Assembly: GCF_037975245.1 (NCBI RefSeq)
Contig: NC_092581.1
Coordinates: 19,364,303 to 19,428,302, forward strand
Length of the DNA: 64,000 nt
From: Apostichopus japonicus
Lineage: Eukaryota; Echinodermata; Holothuroidea; Aspidochirotida; Stichopodidae
Direction of reading: 5' to 3'
A program made the position numbers and the translations under genes. Under the pieces are notes generated by a model. That model ran no database searches. It saw nothing but the letters and a program-made list of their open reading frames with translations, and was not told the DNA's origin. Of the stretch, positions 47,600 to 60,700 are shown piece by piece. Positions within the stretch are counted from its first letter, which is position 1. Each line of letters starts with the position of its first letter.

Positions 47600-48140
47600 T
47601 GCTACAGCCATGGTCGTACTTCCATGGTACAGTATAATGCATGAACATGTGAGTGCTTGCACACTAGATCCCAAGCAGGGGATCTGATACAGATCAGATC
47701 TGATCCTCCTTGCATGCTACAGCCATGGTCATACTTTCATGGTACAGTAGAATGCATACATGTTAGTTCTAGCACACTAGATCCCAAGCAGGGATATGAT
47801 ACAGATCAGATCTGATCCTCGTTGCATGCTACAGCCATGGTCATACTTCCATGGTACAGTATAATGTGCATGTAAGTGCTTGCAAACTAGATCCCAAGCA
47901 GGGGATCTGATACAGATCTCATCTGATCCTCCTTGCATGCTACAGCCATGGTGATACTTCCATGGTACAATATAATTCATGCAAGTGCTTGAACACAAAA
48001 TCCCAAGCAGGGGATCTGATCCTCGTTGCATGCTCCCGCCATGGTCATACTTCCATGGTACAGTATAATGCATATATACATGTAAGTGCTTGCACACTAG
48101 ATCCCAAGCAGGGGATCTGATACAGATCTCATCTGATCCT
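47600..48140. repeat. ~100-130-bp minisatellite with nested palindromes, about 5 copies
   Basis: Unit CTTGCATGCTACAGCCATGG then TCATACTTCCATGGTACAGT, later CTAGATCCCAAGCAGGGGAT and CTGATACAGATCAGATCTGA. Contains self-complementary GATCAGATCTGATC, CCATGG and GCATGC. Confidence 0.88.
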
Positions 48141-48699
48141 CCACTCAAGATCAACTTCCTGACCATATGCAAGCCCTTGCACTCAGGATCTGACTCAAAA
48201 TCATAATCCTCTTACTGTGAGAGATCAGATCCTGAGCTTGAGATCAACATAACAAGAGTGAAAGCTGGGTGGATCACGTTGACCCAAGATCACAATGACA
48301 TACAACTTCATGTCCTGTTTCTTGCCACCGAGCAGAGCCCAGCTGATACAAGGGTGCATACAACTATTACATGTATAGTATGTGGAAAGATCATGACTTG
48401 CTGTGTTCTGTGTAACTTTCTGTTTGTCGATCATCAGCACTGCGGTTTGATTGCCCGGGCAGACAATCCAATGAGAATGTAAATAGAAGAGCGAGGGAAT
48501 TATTTGTGGTTTTGAAACCACTATTAAAACCTGGATCGGGTGTGAAAGTACTCATAGCACTTACATAGCTACTGGAGTGTAACATTTGTGCCACTCCCAA
48601 AGGGACATTGGAGTACAGCAGTAGACTAATACTCAACATTGTACCTAATGTATGGTTTTAACATCACACATACTGAACTGAACAAACCCCTATACATAT

Positions 48700-49250
48700 C
48701 TATGAACGCTGTGCATACAGGTTACAGGTGACGAACACAGTAATATGTATGAACACTGTACGGTCTAAATACAACACCACTGAACAACCAAGCTGTACTA
48801 CATATGAAGCTACAATATAAACATTGCTATTACAATACTAGACTACAGTACTGTTGTAGTTCCACAGTAGTACTACAACTGTACAACAGTCCTTGTACAT
48901 GAACGCTGTACATACACGTTACCTGTGACGAACACAGTAATATGTATGAACACTGTACGGTCTAAATACAACACCACTGAACAACCAAGCTGTACTACAT
49001 ATGAAGCTACAATATAAACATTGATATTACAATACTAGACTACAGTACTGTTGTAGTTATACAGTAGTACTACAACAGTCCTTGTACATGAACGCTGTAC
49101 ATACTAGTTACCTGTGACGAACACAGTTATATGCACTGTACGTTCTAAATACAACACCACTGACTAACCAAGCTGTACTACATACAAAGCTACGCTATAA
49201 ACATTGAGCACTATTACAATACTACACAACAGTACTGTTGTAGTACTACA
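48700..49250. repeat. ~190-bp tandem repeat, 3 copies
   Basis: Starts GAACGCTGTACATAC at 48704, 48901 and 49090 (spacing 197 and 189). Each contains GTGACGAACACAGTAATATG and AGTACTGTTGTAGTT next to ACAGTAGTACTACAAC, an inverted repeat. Confidence 0.9.
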
Positions 49251-50409
49251 CTATCAATCAAGTTGAACAATATGTTCATACTTGATGCTAATCCCCGACA
49301 GATGTCAATAATTTACATCTATACCATCAAGGTCACTCATTCATAATTCAGGTCTGAATTCTCTCCAAAAGTTAATGGCTGATCTCAGTTTTGTCTTTAA
49401 TTGAACAGATGTTAACTGGAAAAAAAAATATATTACCTAAATAACAAGTTTGAAATTGATATAAATCACATTTTTTGTTTTTAATCTCACAAGCAAACCG
49501 AGGTCATCCTTATGGTTGATCGACATCGGTACCTTCGTCGCGTCACGCAAAAAAAAAAGGAGTGATAGTTTCATTGAATTTCATGCAGAGAATCAAACGT
49601 AGAATTTTAAAAATTTAGACACTTGCTAAAAGAGGCCAGTGCTTAAAAAATTATCCTGGCTAAAATCAAGTTTTCACTGGCATTTTCCTGTAATTACAGC
49701 ACCCATCAGTTACTGTATTGTACAGGGCCTACTGGCCCAATGATATATGATAATAAGCAGTATAAGTACAGGGATTATGTTAGGTACAGATTTCATGCTA
49801 ATTCTTTGATTGACGATTGTTCACCGCCTTACCATGTGTTTAAGTTCTTAATGTCTACTGGCCGAAACTTGCCAGAGACTATTCTTTTCTACTGGCAAAC
49901 GAGAAAATCCCACCAGCTTTTAGCCAGGAAGTAGCAAGAACCTCATGGCCTGGAGAATCAATTTCCAATTCAATCATAAATCTGATATGGGCCAACTGAT
50001 GAGTCCATAAACTCACATTTCTCCTCGTGGCCTTAATTTTAGTAAGAGTATATGTTGATTGAAATACCATTTGTTTGCATTGTAATCTATTTGTATTTCA
50101 CTATGCTAACATTAAAACAAAAGTCAATATACAGTCGGATTTAGCTGACAACCCAGTCATAACTTAATACAGCATTCAAAATTTTACCGAGGTTCAGATC
50201 TGAAACATGATATGAAATTTAATTCACTTTTCAGTATGTCAATTTATCTCATTTTATAAGTGAAATTTTACAGATTTTTTAAATACAATTAGGTTACAGT
50301 AATGCCTAGATGAAAGTGTATGGAGTCCCAGGTGTGGGATTAGGGGGGCACAGTGTCAAAATGTTATCAATTCAGGTTAGGTAGAGGGGAAAGTGCATAA
50401 GTAGAATGG

Positions 50410-50735
50410 AGACAGGAGGATGAGGAGGATGAGGAGGATGAGGAGAAGGAGGAGAAGGAGAAGGAGAAGGAGGAGGAGGATGATGAGGATGATGAGGATG
50501 AGGAGGAGGAGGAGGAGGAGGAGGAGGAGGAGAAGAAGGAGGATGAGGAGAAGGAGGAGGATGAGGAGAAGGAGGATGTGGATGATGAGGATGAGGATGA
50601 GGAGAAGGAGGAGGAGAAGGAGGAGGAGGATGAGGATGAGGAGAAGGAGGAGGAGGAGGAGGAGGAGGAGGAGGAGGAGGAGGAGGAGGAGGAGGAGGAG
50701 GAGGAGGAGGAGGAGGAGGAGGAGGAGGAGGAGCG
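50410..50735 (+). repeat. Purine-rich GAG/GAT/AAG triplet tract
   Basis: About 325 bp of almost pure purine with T only in GAT triplets; GAGGAG runs interleaved with GATGAG and GAGAAG, ending in a perfect (GAG)n stretch. Gives artificial poly-Glu, poly-Arg or poly-Ser frames. Polypurine/polypyrimidine mirror-type sequence can form triplex DNA. Confidence 0.95.
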
Positions 50736-52188
50736 ATGGAAGTTAAGAGACTTCAAGCTGTGTTCTGCATCTGTGGTACCATAATGTACCAATAAAAGCA
50801 ATGTTTTGCATCAAGTTAACCTGAACAAATGGTGATATGCGGCTGCCAAGAGAAATGAAATTTGTTATTCAAGCACACCAATAAGTTCTCTCCTTTGAGT
50901 ATTTATAAGCAACGATACTTATCAGTCTCGACACTACTATTGCACTCCTCCCCCATCTACCTTGCCTATTAACTGGTAACCTATTAGGCGTGCCAACACA
51001 ACTGAAATTTGGCATAAACTTCAAGGATTTGTGAACCCCCAAAAAAACTTTTAAACTGTGAGACAATTTGTATGTTCCATTTATACTCTCTGATTACTGT
51101 AGAGGAAGCTAGACTTTAGTTACCACACATAAGAACTGTGATTGATGTGTAAAGCCTGTAAATTCATCAATATTCATGAATGGTTCAAATTAAACCAAAC
51201 CTAAACTGCATGTATTTGATATCATTAAGGCATAGTGTAAGTGTACAAAGGACAATTTCTACAGCGCAGTTACTGTTTATCAAAATATAGCATAAAATGA
51301 AAGCTAGCCCTAACATGAAATGAAAAAAAAAAAGAATACAGGAAGGTACTAATTGTTTTGACTTCCTTAATACAGCCACCATATAAATAAATAGACTTAT
51401 AAAGTCTGACAGGCTTAAAGTCAGTTACAGATAGTTTTTAAAATCCCCAAATCATTAGCTGGATAGAAATTGCTAGAAGTTATCAAAAGTGCTTTCCATG
51501 GGGGTTCTGACTCGACCACGTTCCTTTGGGTTGGTGGGGGAGGGGGGAAGGGTTTCTGTGTGGATTTTTAGTGGACAAGTTGACGATTTGGAGATGAGTT
51601 GGACGTAATTTGGACTTGAATGAGTGTCAAAATTGTAGACAAGATGATACTGTAATACAGGCTTGAGATTGAGGAGTGTGCTGTTAGACAATGAAACATC
51701 AATTTCTTGAGCATCCATTACAATAAAAAAGCAAAGGAAAGAGAAACAAAGAAAGAAAAAACAAATAAATAACAAAAAGAACTTAATGAAATAGCTAATT
51801 AATTTAAGATTCAAGGAAAGTTTTTTTTTCCAATGCTATTGAAGACCACATTAATTCATTTGCAGTGTCTATATATATGTATATAAATACAGAGTTCACT
51901 AGTGCAAGTCTCCAAAGACTGTCATTACTGAGACAAAGGTCTCATTACATTAAAACTTACACATGGTTTATCTCTTACAGTACGTACAGTACGTGCGGGA
52001 GAACACCTCCCAGATCCACAAATGGAGAACTTTAAACCCTGAGTCACCAAATTGTGAAACCAGTTACAAGTGTAAATATTAGCTTACCTAATATTCAATA
52101 CGACAATACCATAGTAGTATATACAGTATGATCCACGATATCAAGAATCCTAGGTCAGCCGGACAGAAGTAGGGCTTAATTCACTTAC

Positions 52189-52202
52189 TCCACCGATGTC
52201 AT
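52189..52202 (-). CDS. Proposed coding exon 1 of MAP7-like gene (MTSV)
   Basis: Fourteen coding bases, ATG ACA TCG GTG GA, followed by a near-ideal donor GTAAGT. An in-frame TAA lies two codons upstream, so this would be the true start of its frame. The ATG context is weak (T at -3). A CpG-dense block just upstream (52230-52310) looks like a leader or promoter. Phase 2 fits the 29-nt exon at 46633-46605, giving MTSVDVNNIEEETE and then the acidic exon 3. No well-supported downstream exon before the first coiled coil has an ATG, so the start must lie upstream of 43930; this is the best candidate, inferred without transcript data. Confidence 0.45.
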
Positions 52203-52310
52203 TAATTAATTCCAAACACACAAAAAACAAAACAAGTCGCCGCCACGCACCCTGTTTACAATCCGTCGTCGTCACGCCGTGTCGACTTTTGTTCCGCGTA
52301 TCTATAGGGC
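52203..52310 (-). promoter_or_regulatory. CpG-dense leader/promoter of MAP7-like gene
   Basis: A ~75-bp stretch (GTCGCCGCCACGCACC and CGTCGTCGTCACGCCGTGTC, plus strand) with about 11 CpGs in an otherwise CpG-poor region, immediately upstream of the proposed start codon and its GTAAGT donor. No TATA box at a convincing distance. Assigned as 5' UTR/promoter by position and composition. Confidence 0.45.
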
Positions 52311-52381
52311 AAAACTATGTTTGTACTCTGAACTGCATTCATGAACAAATTTATTTTACTTCCACACATGTGTTCAAAATT

Positions 52382-52600
52382 TCATACTGAAGTTCTGGGG
52401 AGCCTATTGATTTTTGTTGTTGCATGTGAGAGGAGGCCAAATGGAAAGCAGACATGGACAAACACACGTCTAGCTTCGTCATCATCATCATCTGATGACG
52501 ATGGACGATTATAGAGCAACTCGAGCACCTGACACAGGGCGGCGTTGACGCTGATGTAAACAGATCTTGAGTAAGAGAAGAACGGGATCATATTTTCATC
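52382..52600 (-). other. Unassigned open segment upstream of the proposed start
   Basis: Minus-strand open stretch after a possible acceptor CCCATCACCTAG reads QWDENMIPFFSYSRSVYISV then NAALCQVLELLYNRPSSSDD and DDDEARRV. Composition is protein-like and the (GAT)n is short, but I recognise no family and no good donor follows. Could be an exon of an upstream gene or transcript variant. Confidence 0.18.
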
Positions 52601-53609
52601 CCATTGCCTAGGTGATGGGGACAAAACAGTCAATGGGAAATCATGTGCAAAAACAAAATGGTAGAAACTGAACATAAACAACAAGGAACGTGCTGCAAAA
52701 TAAACAAGAAAAAAGATGTTGACTAAATGTTGTTGTCTCTGTATCTTCTTTATGGAGGGAAGAAGTGAGGTTAGATCAGGGTGGGAATGGTTGGGAGGGT
52801 GGAGATGAAAAGGAGAGGGGAGGGGTGGTAACTTTTTTTTATTCTATGCTCTACATTGGTGTGGATTACTTTCTTCCAATTTTGTCTGTATGATCTTGTT
52901 TAAGTCGAAGATATACGTTGATTTTTGCCACTATTCCACTTCATTTATTTATCTTTTTCTTTCCATCTTTTCGGAAGGGCTTGTAGAGTCTTTGCAGGCT
53001 TAACAATGCATCTCTTCTGGTAACTGAGAGATTTTACTGAGGATTTGTGGGCAGCTTATATTACAGATTGTCTTTTCTTGACACCTCCCACATTCATAAA
53101 CTTTGCATTCTTCTCATTGGTAAAATATTTGTCTTTAACGGATATTAACAACTTAGAGTAACAAAGAATTACGGAATGTTAATTAGATTAGACTGTTAAT
53201 TTCATTACGCTGTCACATAATGCTGACTGCATGACCACAAACAACCCTCTTCATTAATCATTACGAGGCAATTAAAACTGTACTAAAATGTATGTCAATA
53301 AGGACAAAACTATATTGCTGTACAGTAAATACTGTACATATGCTTTGTAAGTCATTGTATATGAGCATTCATGATGTACTACAGTATTACAGTCTACATG
53401 GTGTAGTGATTTGGGATATGATTAGTGACCACAGACATACAGCAACAGGAAATTGTATATCCAGTATTGCATGATTTACAAATTGTAATATCTTAACATT
53501 AAAATCTTAGAAGAGATTCAGAGGCTCCAAAACTGTCACACTAAATTATTCACTGAGTAAGACATTGTCTAGATAGCAATATCAGTGTTATGGCACATTA
53601 ATGATTCAA

Positions 53610-54155
53610 TTGCTATGTGCACAATGTACTAATGTACATTTATGTGCACAACATACATTTATGTTCACAATGTACTTATGACATACAGTTATGTGCACAA
53701 TGTATTTTGACATACATTTATGTGCAGAATGTACTACTGTACATTTATGTGCACAATATACTTATGACAAACGTTTATTTGTACAATGTACTTATGACAT
53801 ACATTTATGTGCACAATGTACTTATGGCATACATTTATGTGCACAATGTACTTATGACATACATTTATGTTCACAATTTACTTAAATGCCATACATTTAT
53901 GTTCACAATGTACCTATGACATACATTTATTTGCACAATGTACTTATGAGTTATGACATACATTTATGTGCAGAATGTACTACTGTACATTAATGTGCAC
54001 AATTTGCTTATCATGCCACATTTATGTTCACAATGTACTTATGACATACATTTATATGCACAATGTACTTATGCCATTTTTATGTTCACCATGTACTACT
54101 GTACATTCATGTGAACAATGTACTTATGACATAAATTTATGTGCACAATGTAATA
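53610..54155. repeat. 30-bp minisatellite, about 18 copies
   Basis: Unit ACATTTATGTGCACAATGTA then CTTATGACAT; central copies are spaced exactly 30 bp, edge copies drift. GTGCAC and TGTACA-like cores are self-complementary. Multiple-of-three period produces long but meaningless open frames. Confidence 0.93.
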
Positions 54156-55589
54156 TTTTTAAGAAAGAAAGAATTCAAGGAAGGGGCCAGGTGACATAAT
54201 TGTTTCAGCAGAATAACCTGGCTCTTGCCACCACTGCATATAATACCATACCTAACATCCAAACACAAAATATGAGTATTTAGCAAGTTTGTACAGAAGG
54301 CCAACAAATTGTCCTTCCACTGTTTCTCATCTGTCTATGGTCCCTATGGTACAGTATAGAAATTGAAACAGTTTAGAAGCTCTTCAAGAAGGTCCTTAAG
54401 GCTGTCAAAACTAAAGTTTTTAAACAAACATTTCTAGAAGCTGAGGACCTTTGGGATGAGTTCAAAAGTTGACAATCAAATGTCTTTGGGGAAGCAAAAT
54501 GCTTCCAGGTAGATTGAAATATGAATGTCCATTGTTTGACTCATATTTAAGGATAAATTATACTGACTAAGTATCATAAAGACAAATTTATCTCACATGC
54601 CATTTTAGGAATATTTGGATTGTTTTGGGATTTCTTTATGGGACAACAAACAGGATCTTATGTTCTTAGACTTGAACTATACATTTAAAATGACTATTTA
54701 AAAGTTGGACAAAACAGTTTCCTTGGAAACACATCAGTCATCACCTCCTATAGAAAGAACCATATTTTTGCTTTTTTTTATTTCTCCCTCTTTTTTTCTC
54801 TTTTTTGTTGTTGAGTATATAGATAAGGATAAGATTTGATTTTCTCAAATACCAGTGCTGGTAAATATTCCAATATTATTAATAAAATATAGTACTGTAC
54901 TTTGAAATGAAACACCTTGTTGTTACTAACCTTTACCATTATGACACAGGGCCCCATTCATCAACAAAATCGCATGTTTGGCAGAACAACATTCCAGTCA
55001 TATGTTTTTAAACAGATCTACCCTCATCAATAATTATTGTGTACTCTATAATCAGCTGTGACATAAGCCAAGGAGTGTTCCCACTGAGGGCAGTATTTTA
55101 CTTTTGTCTATTTATATACCGACCTGTCTGATAATAAAAGTAAATCCACTTGGTGCACTGTACATATATAGTACACTGTTTATGTAAAGTCAATTGTGTT
55201 CACAATCCCCAAACCAGTGAATGAAAGAAAATTACAAACCAATGGTTAACTGTGAAGACTGTCTATGTTTCAATTCATATTCCACATCGGGTTACATTTC
55301 CTACTGAGGTAATTACCAAAGATGAAGGAAGTCATTAAGTACTCCAATATCGAATAGATAGGTTCTGTGCTAAACAAACAAACTGCTGTGAAAATGATTT
55401 AATGTTCAAAAAAACTACCATGCTTCGAAAATGTAAGCACATACAGTATTACCTAAGAAATGGGAAAGGAAAAAATTAAACAAGAGGTGTGAAGTTATTA
55501 CCAGTTTTCACAATACAAACTAAATTGTTTATATGTACTGTACACTATAGGCAAATTCATGAATTCAAATTGTAGTTTACCATACAACA

Positions 55590-56290
55590 CTGCAACCATT
55601 AGCTATTACTATGCACACCCATACTACACTGCAACCATTAAGCTATGAATAACTATGTACACCCAGCCTGTGGTACCATATTACACTGCAACCATTAAGC
55701 TATGTATTACTATGCACACCCAGCCTGTGGTACCATATTACACGGCAACCATTAAGCTATGTATTACTATGCACACCCAACCTATGTTATCATACTACAC
55801 TGCAACCATTAAGCTATGTATTACTATGCACACCCAACCTATGTTATCATACTACACTGCAACCATTAAGCTATGTATTACTATGCACACCCAACCTATG
55901 TTATCATACTACACTGCAACCATTAAGCTATGTATTACTATACACACCCAGCCTATGTTCCATACTACACTGCAACGATTAAGTTATGTATTACTATGCA
56001 TACTCAACCTATGCACCATACTCCACTGCAATCATTAAGATATGTATTACTATGCACACCCAGCCTATGTACCATACTACACTGCAATCATTAAGATATG
56101 TATTACTATGCACACCCAGCCTATGTGCCATACTACACTGCAACCATTAAGCTATGTATTACTATGCACACCCAGCCTATGCACCATACTACACTGCAAC
56201 CATTTAGCTATGTATTACTATGCACACCTAGCCTAGATGTACCTACTACACTGCAATCATTAAGCTTTTCATTACTATGCACACCCCACC
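55590..56290. repeat. 57-bp minisatellite, about 12-13 copies
   Basis: Unit ACTGCAACCATTAAGCTATG then TATTACTATGCACACCCAGC and CTATGTACCATACTAC. Spacing 57 bp in the centre (55711, 55768, 55825). 57 = 19 codons, giving a 127-codon repeat-encoded plus-strand frame that I treat as spurious. Confidence 0.93.
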
Positions 56291-57677
56291 TTATTTCATA
56301 ATATGAAAAAGATTATTAAGTTCATAGTGTGAATATTAACAGTGACTTGAAAAGTAACTAACTCTTTAATCTATATTGACAGATATACTGTCCAGTCATT
56401 AACAATACTCCAATGGACTTTAATTCATTTGTCACCCTGTAAAATGCATCCAAAAAGGCTGCGTGCTTATTACTCTAAAGACTTTTTGTCCAGAGTCTCG
56501 GTTTACAGTCCTGCGTTTAGTCAAGACTTCCTTTGGTTACTAATCTAAATGACCTGCTTACTACCACGCATAGGCGCTGCACTGTATAATTAGTGCATCC
56601 ACTGTAGCCACATCCTTCTCTTTATTCTCTCTTCTTTTTTTCCATTTCGGCTTTTAAATACTAAGGTACAAAAGGCATTGCACAAAATATAAGACAGCAT
56701 GCAGTACTTCAAAGATAAAGTAGAATACCAGTGCACACACTTCAAAGAGGATTACCTTTCTTTCTCCCACAGAAATGCTATTCACCTCACTTGTATATTA
56801 AATCAAATTATGCTCCTGGGAAAGTCCTCACAAACAGCTGTTCCTAAAGAGTTAGTTTAGGCCGCCTAGCCCATCCACAATGTGTGTACTACAGCACAAG
56901 TTAAAACAAGCTACTGTACCTCTCTCTCTATTGCTACTGTGCTTCTTCTATATAGACAGACCCACACATGACACACATGCAATGTGGTAAAATAACTCCA
57001 TTTGCACTATGCAGCAGTGTACAGCAGACAACTAAACTAGTCACATCATAATCATCGCCCTGAAGCACTCGCTCTGTGCTTGCTAGACAGACCTTATCAA
57101 CCGAGTCACTGACGACATGACCGGAATTCAACACACTCCGCCTGTCAGAGTATTTTACTAGCAGCAAAATCAAAATGTAATGAGTCATAACCCAAGCCAC
57201 AGCAAAACTGTCTTGCCTGCTACTGTTGGGACGGACAGGCAAGCTGCTGTTTCTATCAGTCTTGCGTTTTGGAAAATTTCCTGCATGGGAGGGGATGCTT
57301 CCTGCATAGCACAGAGCCAATAAAACCACACACTGTAGATCTAATAAATTAACACAATTAATAAGACATACCTATGTTTGTGTTATGTATCAGAGGTTGT
57401 TAAATTCATGTTGTCATCCTTCCAGAAATGTAGTTAGTAGTTTACATGATCAATCATCAGCTATGATGAATATCCTATGAGAGGAACACCAACTCCTTTT
57501 TGCTGACTATACACTCAAAATACAATTATCTTTAGAACCAAATAAATACCGATTTTTGAGGTGTGATTAATAATATGTGAGGGAATAATTTTGCACTTTC
57601 CCTAATATGCCATTTTTAAATTCAGGGAGCTGTCTTTTAAAATTTACACAAGTTTTGTAATTATCTCCTGTACATAC

Positions 57678-57717
57678 CTGTATCAGGTTCAATGGCAAAC
57701 AATCTTTGGCCTTTCAT
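57678..57717 (-). CDS. Candidate alternative first coding exon
   Basis: ATG (A at -3) followed by MKGQRLFAIEPDT and the good donor ACAG|GTATGT in phase 1, which fits exon 3 directly (G|AT = Asp). No CpG-rich leader. It competes with the 52202 start as a 5' end; may be chance. Confidence 0.2.
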
Positions 57718-60700
57718 AGTAAATTCTTATTATATACCTCCCAAATTTAGCCCAGATTTACAAACAAGAAATATCACACATAACTAAATCACAAAGAAAG
57801 GTTTATACTCTGGCATTCGTGCAACCAGCTATTTATGAAAGTAAAGAGGTCACTCTGTCCTTTTTGTCCCTTTTAAAGGGAAAGTGAAAAACTGAGTTTC
57901 AATTGGGTGTTCAGGAATATCTAAAATCAAACACATAAAATATCTACTGTATATATCATAAACAAATTTCTAAAGATAAAAGAAATCATTGGCACCAGCA
58001 GGGTTCAAATCGAGTATCTGGCATTCCCAATAGAAATGGGGGAGGGAGGGAGGGGAGGGAGGGAAAGGGGAGGGACTTACAATTTTAAGGTAGAGTAATC
58101 CTGTGGTCATCTCAATCTTAAGAATTAGTTTCCTAGAGTACTTGCTTTGAATCCCTATCTAGCCAATGACTTCATTGCTATTTATAACCTCTTCCACAAT
58201 CAAACGTACAGTAAATCTAAAGTCGCAAATTCCATAAAATAAGTACCACACTACACGGCGATTCAACACAAAACAGATAACCCCAAAATCCCCTCCCCCC
58301 ACTTCCCCTTCATGATTTTATATTAGGGGGTTAAGATGTGGGATGGAATTAAAGGGTTACTGTTGTTGTCATCCACTTTCATCATGCTCAACATTTCAGT
58401 CACTGCAGCTGATGGAAATAACAAAATGAGATTTTTCATTTTTTAACACCTGGAGGCATTCTCCTTGGTTAATTCCTAAGGAGATATCGCCCTGAGGATT
58501 ACTGCACCAAGATATAAAGTACAAGGGTAGCATTGATAGACTCCACGTCCACTCCATCTCACACCTAATACACAACAACAGATGCATTAAGAAGATCTTT
58601 ATCATTCTCAAGATTTTATCAATGTGTCCTTTTATCCACAACTTCCACCCATGATATGTGTTTCCGCCATGCATGTAATTCAACAAATCCCTACCAGCTG
58701 TTAACCAAAACTGGATTCCAAGGAGGTCACACAAGTTCAAGGACTTTAATAGTAGAATCTCAGTTAAAAAACAACAACAATAGCAGCTACAGCATGTGTA
58801 CAGCTAGTTAACCTATAAGGACATGATCTACAGTATGTTTCAAGTTCTCTGCATTGAGCAAGAGCACAAAGTCTAATGTAAAGTACACTCTTACATTTGT
58901 CCATTACACTTTAAACATACAAACATTTTCACTTTCTAAATTGTAGATCATATTTTCTACATTTCTTTCAAGATGAAACAAAACTGGAGAGATACTGTGT
59001 ATATTTCATGTTATTTGTCCATAGTTTTGTAAGAAAAGGGAGGAAAATGTCATTCAACTAGGATGTCAGAGAAGACAGAGATTTGAAATATATAAATGGA
59101 AAATGAATACAGAACTTTGGCCAAGTACAGTATTAGTAGAGTCAGTTGGCACTTATGACGAGAGTCATACATTAGCTTAAAAGTAGGCCCTCGCGCAAAC
59201 TTTCTGCCATCCTAAGGTTTTCAAAACCCTAAAAATTCTGCCCGCAGAACTTTGTAGCAAGGAAAACATGAAAAAGGCATTCTTTGAGGAGTAGGTACAG
59301 AGGGCTAGGGCTTACTTGTGATAGGATTTCAACCTAACAGATGGATAAATGCACTGCCAAACTTTAACAACCTTTCACTTTACTATATGAAGGGTTCCAA
59401 CTTCAGAGTAGGTACAGTACATCCTTATTAAAGTGTTATGTCACACAACTAGGGTACCAAGTTTCTGTGTGGCCCAGCGCAATCCACTTTGTAGTTTATG
59501 CCAGCTTAATATTAGTGGTCAATGTCGTTCTTAAAGCTAAATGCTAAATTCACCTGTTTCTGTTACTCTCTACAACTTTCTTGCAATCATTTAATCCTTC
59601 TGAAAGCAATTGATGATTGTTCAGTATTCTCCAATAAAGTATCCTATACATTTTGAATCGGCTCACTTACCTGGAAATGTAACCAACACCTTCCTTAGAT
59701 TCTGCTTTTGGAAATAGATAAAAAAAATAACCTGCACCATTCATCTCAAGTTTCCTAAATGAAGCACAATGACCTCGTTATGAACCTACTTAATTATCAA
59801 CAGAAGTTAATTGATAGATAGAACATGGTATCAAATGTGAAATTTGAAACCAACCCACACTTTTGTGTATAGTGAGCATTTGTACTGTGCATGATGATAC
59901 TGTAGTAAAGTCAATGCATTAATACTGTGTATAGGATTAACATAGGATTAAGGCTGCATTCTCAATATCAAATCTCATTTATCTGCTAAGAATCTACCAA
60001 TGTTAGAAAAACTATCAATTTTAGCATAATTTGCCTGAAAGTTAGGTGGGTAATATGACTGCCACCCCATCCCCTGTCTCCCATCCCCTCTCCACCAAAT
60101 TCTTCTTGTCATGGTTATGAACAGAACCAATTTGCAATCATGTTTGATACTAGAAGGAATAACTCAATGTGATCATGAATATTGTGGTCCATTCTCCACA
60201 AGTCTCATTCATCATTATGTGTCATTATCTGAGATATAACTAAACTGGTGTGATTAACCACTAATGAATCTTGCCAAATTAATTAACAAGGACAACTTCT
60301 ACTAATCTACTCCAATCTTATGCATGCAATATATGTAAATCATACGATATGATAAATGTGGATACTTCTCTTGTAAAATTATAACCCATTTTTTGGGTAT
60401 TGGAAATATTTACTATCAAACAGATCTATTTTGACATCATATTTAATAATTTTGCATTCATTTTGCATACATTTGCATTTGCATACATTTTGCATCATTT
60501 TGCATACATTTTGCATACATTTTGCATACATATTGTGATATTTGCATTGTGGGAACTGTCTCCTTACAAATGCCATAACAAGCACCTCAAGCAACTTATT
60601 TCAATAGTACTAACTGAGTACATCATAACTCTGATACTGTTTATGATATAATTCTCGTATGTACAGTTATTTACTATACGTGCTGTACTGTAATTTGATG

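Larger units (their letters stand above)
46634..52188 (-). other. Intron 1 (proposed)
   Basis: 5.6 kb, AT-rich, holding three tandem arrays (47600-48140, 48700-49250, 50410-50735). No further exon identified. If exon 1 is wrong this is simply upstream or intronic sequence. Confidence 0.4.
2224..52202 (-). other. MAP7/ensconsin-like gene locus (14 coding exons, coding span)
   Basis: Coding span of a MAP7-family microtubule-associated protein. Exons, 5' to 3' on the minus strand: 52202-52189, 46633-46605, 43930-43790, 29530-29429, 27660-27520, 25987-25812, 22820-22424, 12240-12140, 8185-7495, 6972-6831, 6598-6418, 5596-5492, 4734-4681, 3312-2224. Every junction is GT-AG and in phase, total 3,363 nt, 1,120 residues. 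Family assignment rests on two coiled coils in the expected order: an N-terminal basic coil ending NEAILKRA...RRSWS (compare the MAP7 coil that ends RRT...RWSWGG) and a C-terminal Arg/Glu coil ending RVDEIMKRARK (family: RLEEIMKRTRR). MAP7 proteins bind the microtubule lattice through the first coil and recruit kinesin-1 through the second. Vertebrate MAP7 is about 750 residues; the excess here is low-complexity sequence. The first two exons are less certain than the rest. Confidence 0.88.

Noticed and set aside
50367-50801. Poly-Ser, poly-Arg and poly-Glu frames
   Set aside because: Artefacts of the GAG/GAT purine tract read in different frames.
55655-56301. Plus-strand frames rich in CITMHTQP repeats
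   Set aside because: By-product of the 57-bp minisatellite; period is 19 codons and no splice or promoter signals accompany it.
56934-57329. 131-codon minus-strand open frame
   Set aside because: No recognisable domain; hydrophobic and Cys patches without pattern; probably chance in the 5' flank.
59671-59704. Possible minus-strand exon reading QNLRKVLVTFP before CCAG|GTAAGT
   Set aside because: Good donor and phase 1, but the 34-nt segment would need a phase-0 upstream exon and the acceptor (CCAAAAG) is poor; insufficient support.
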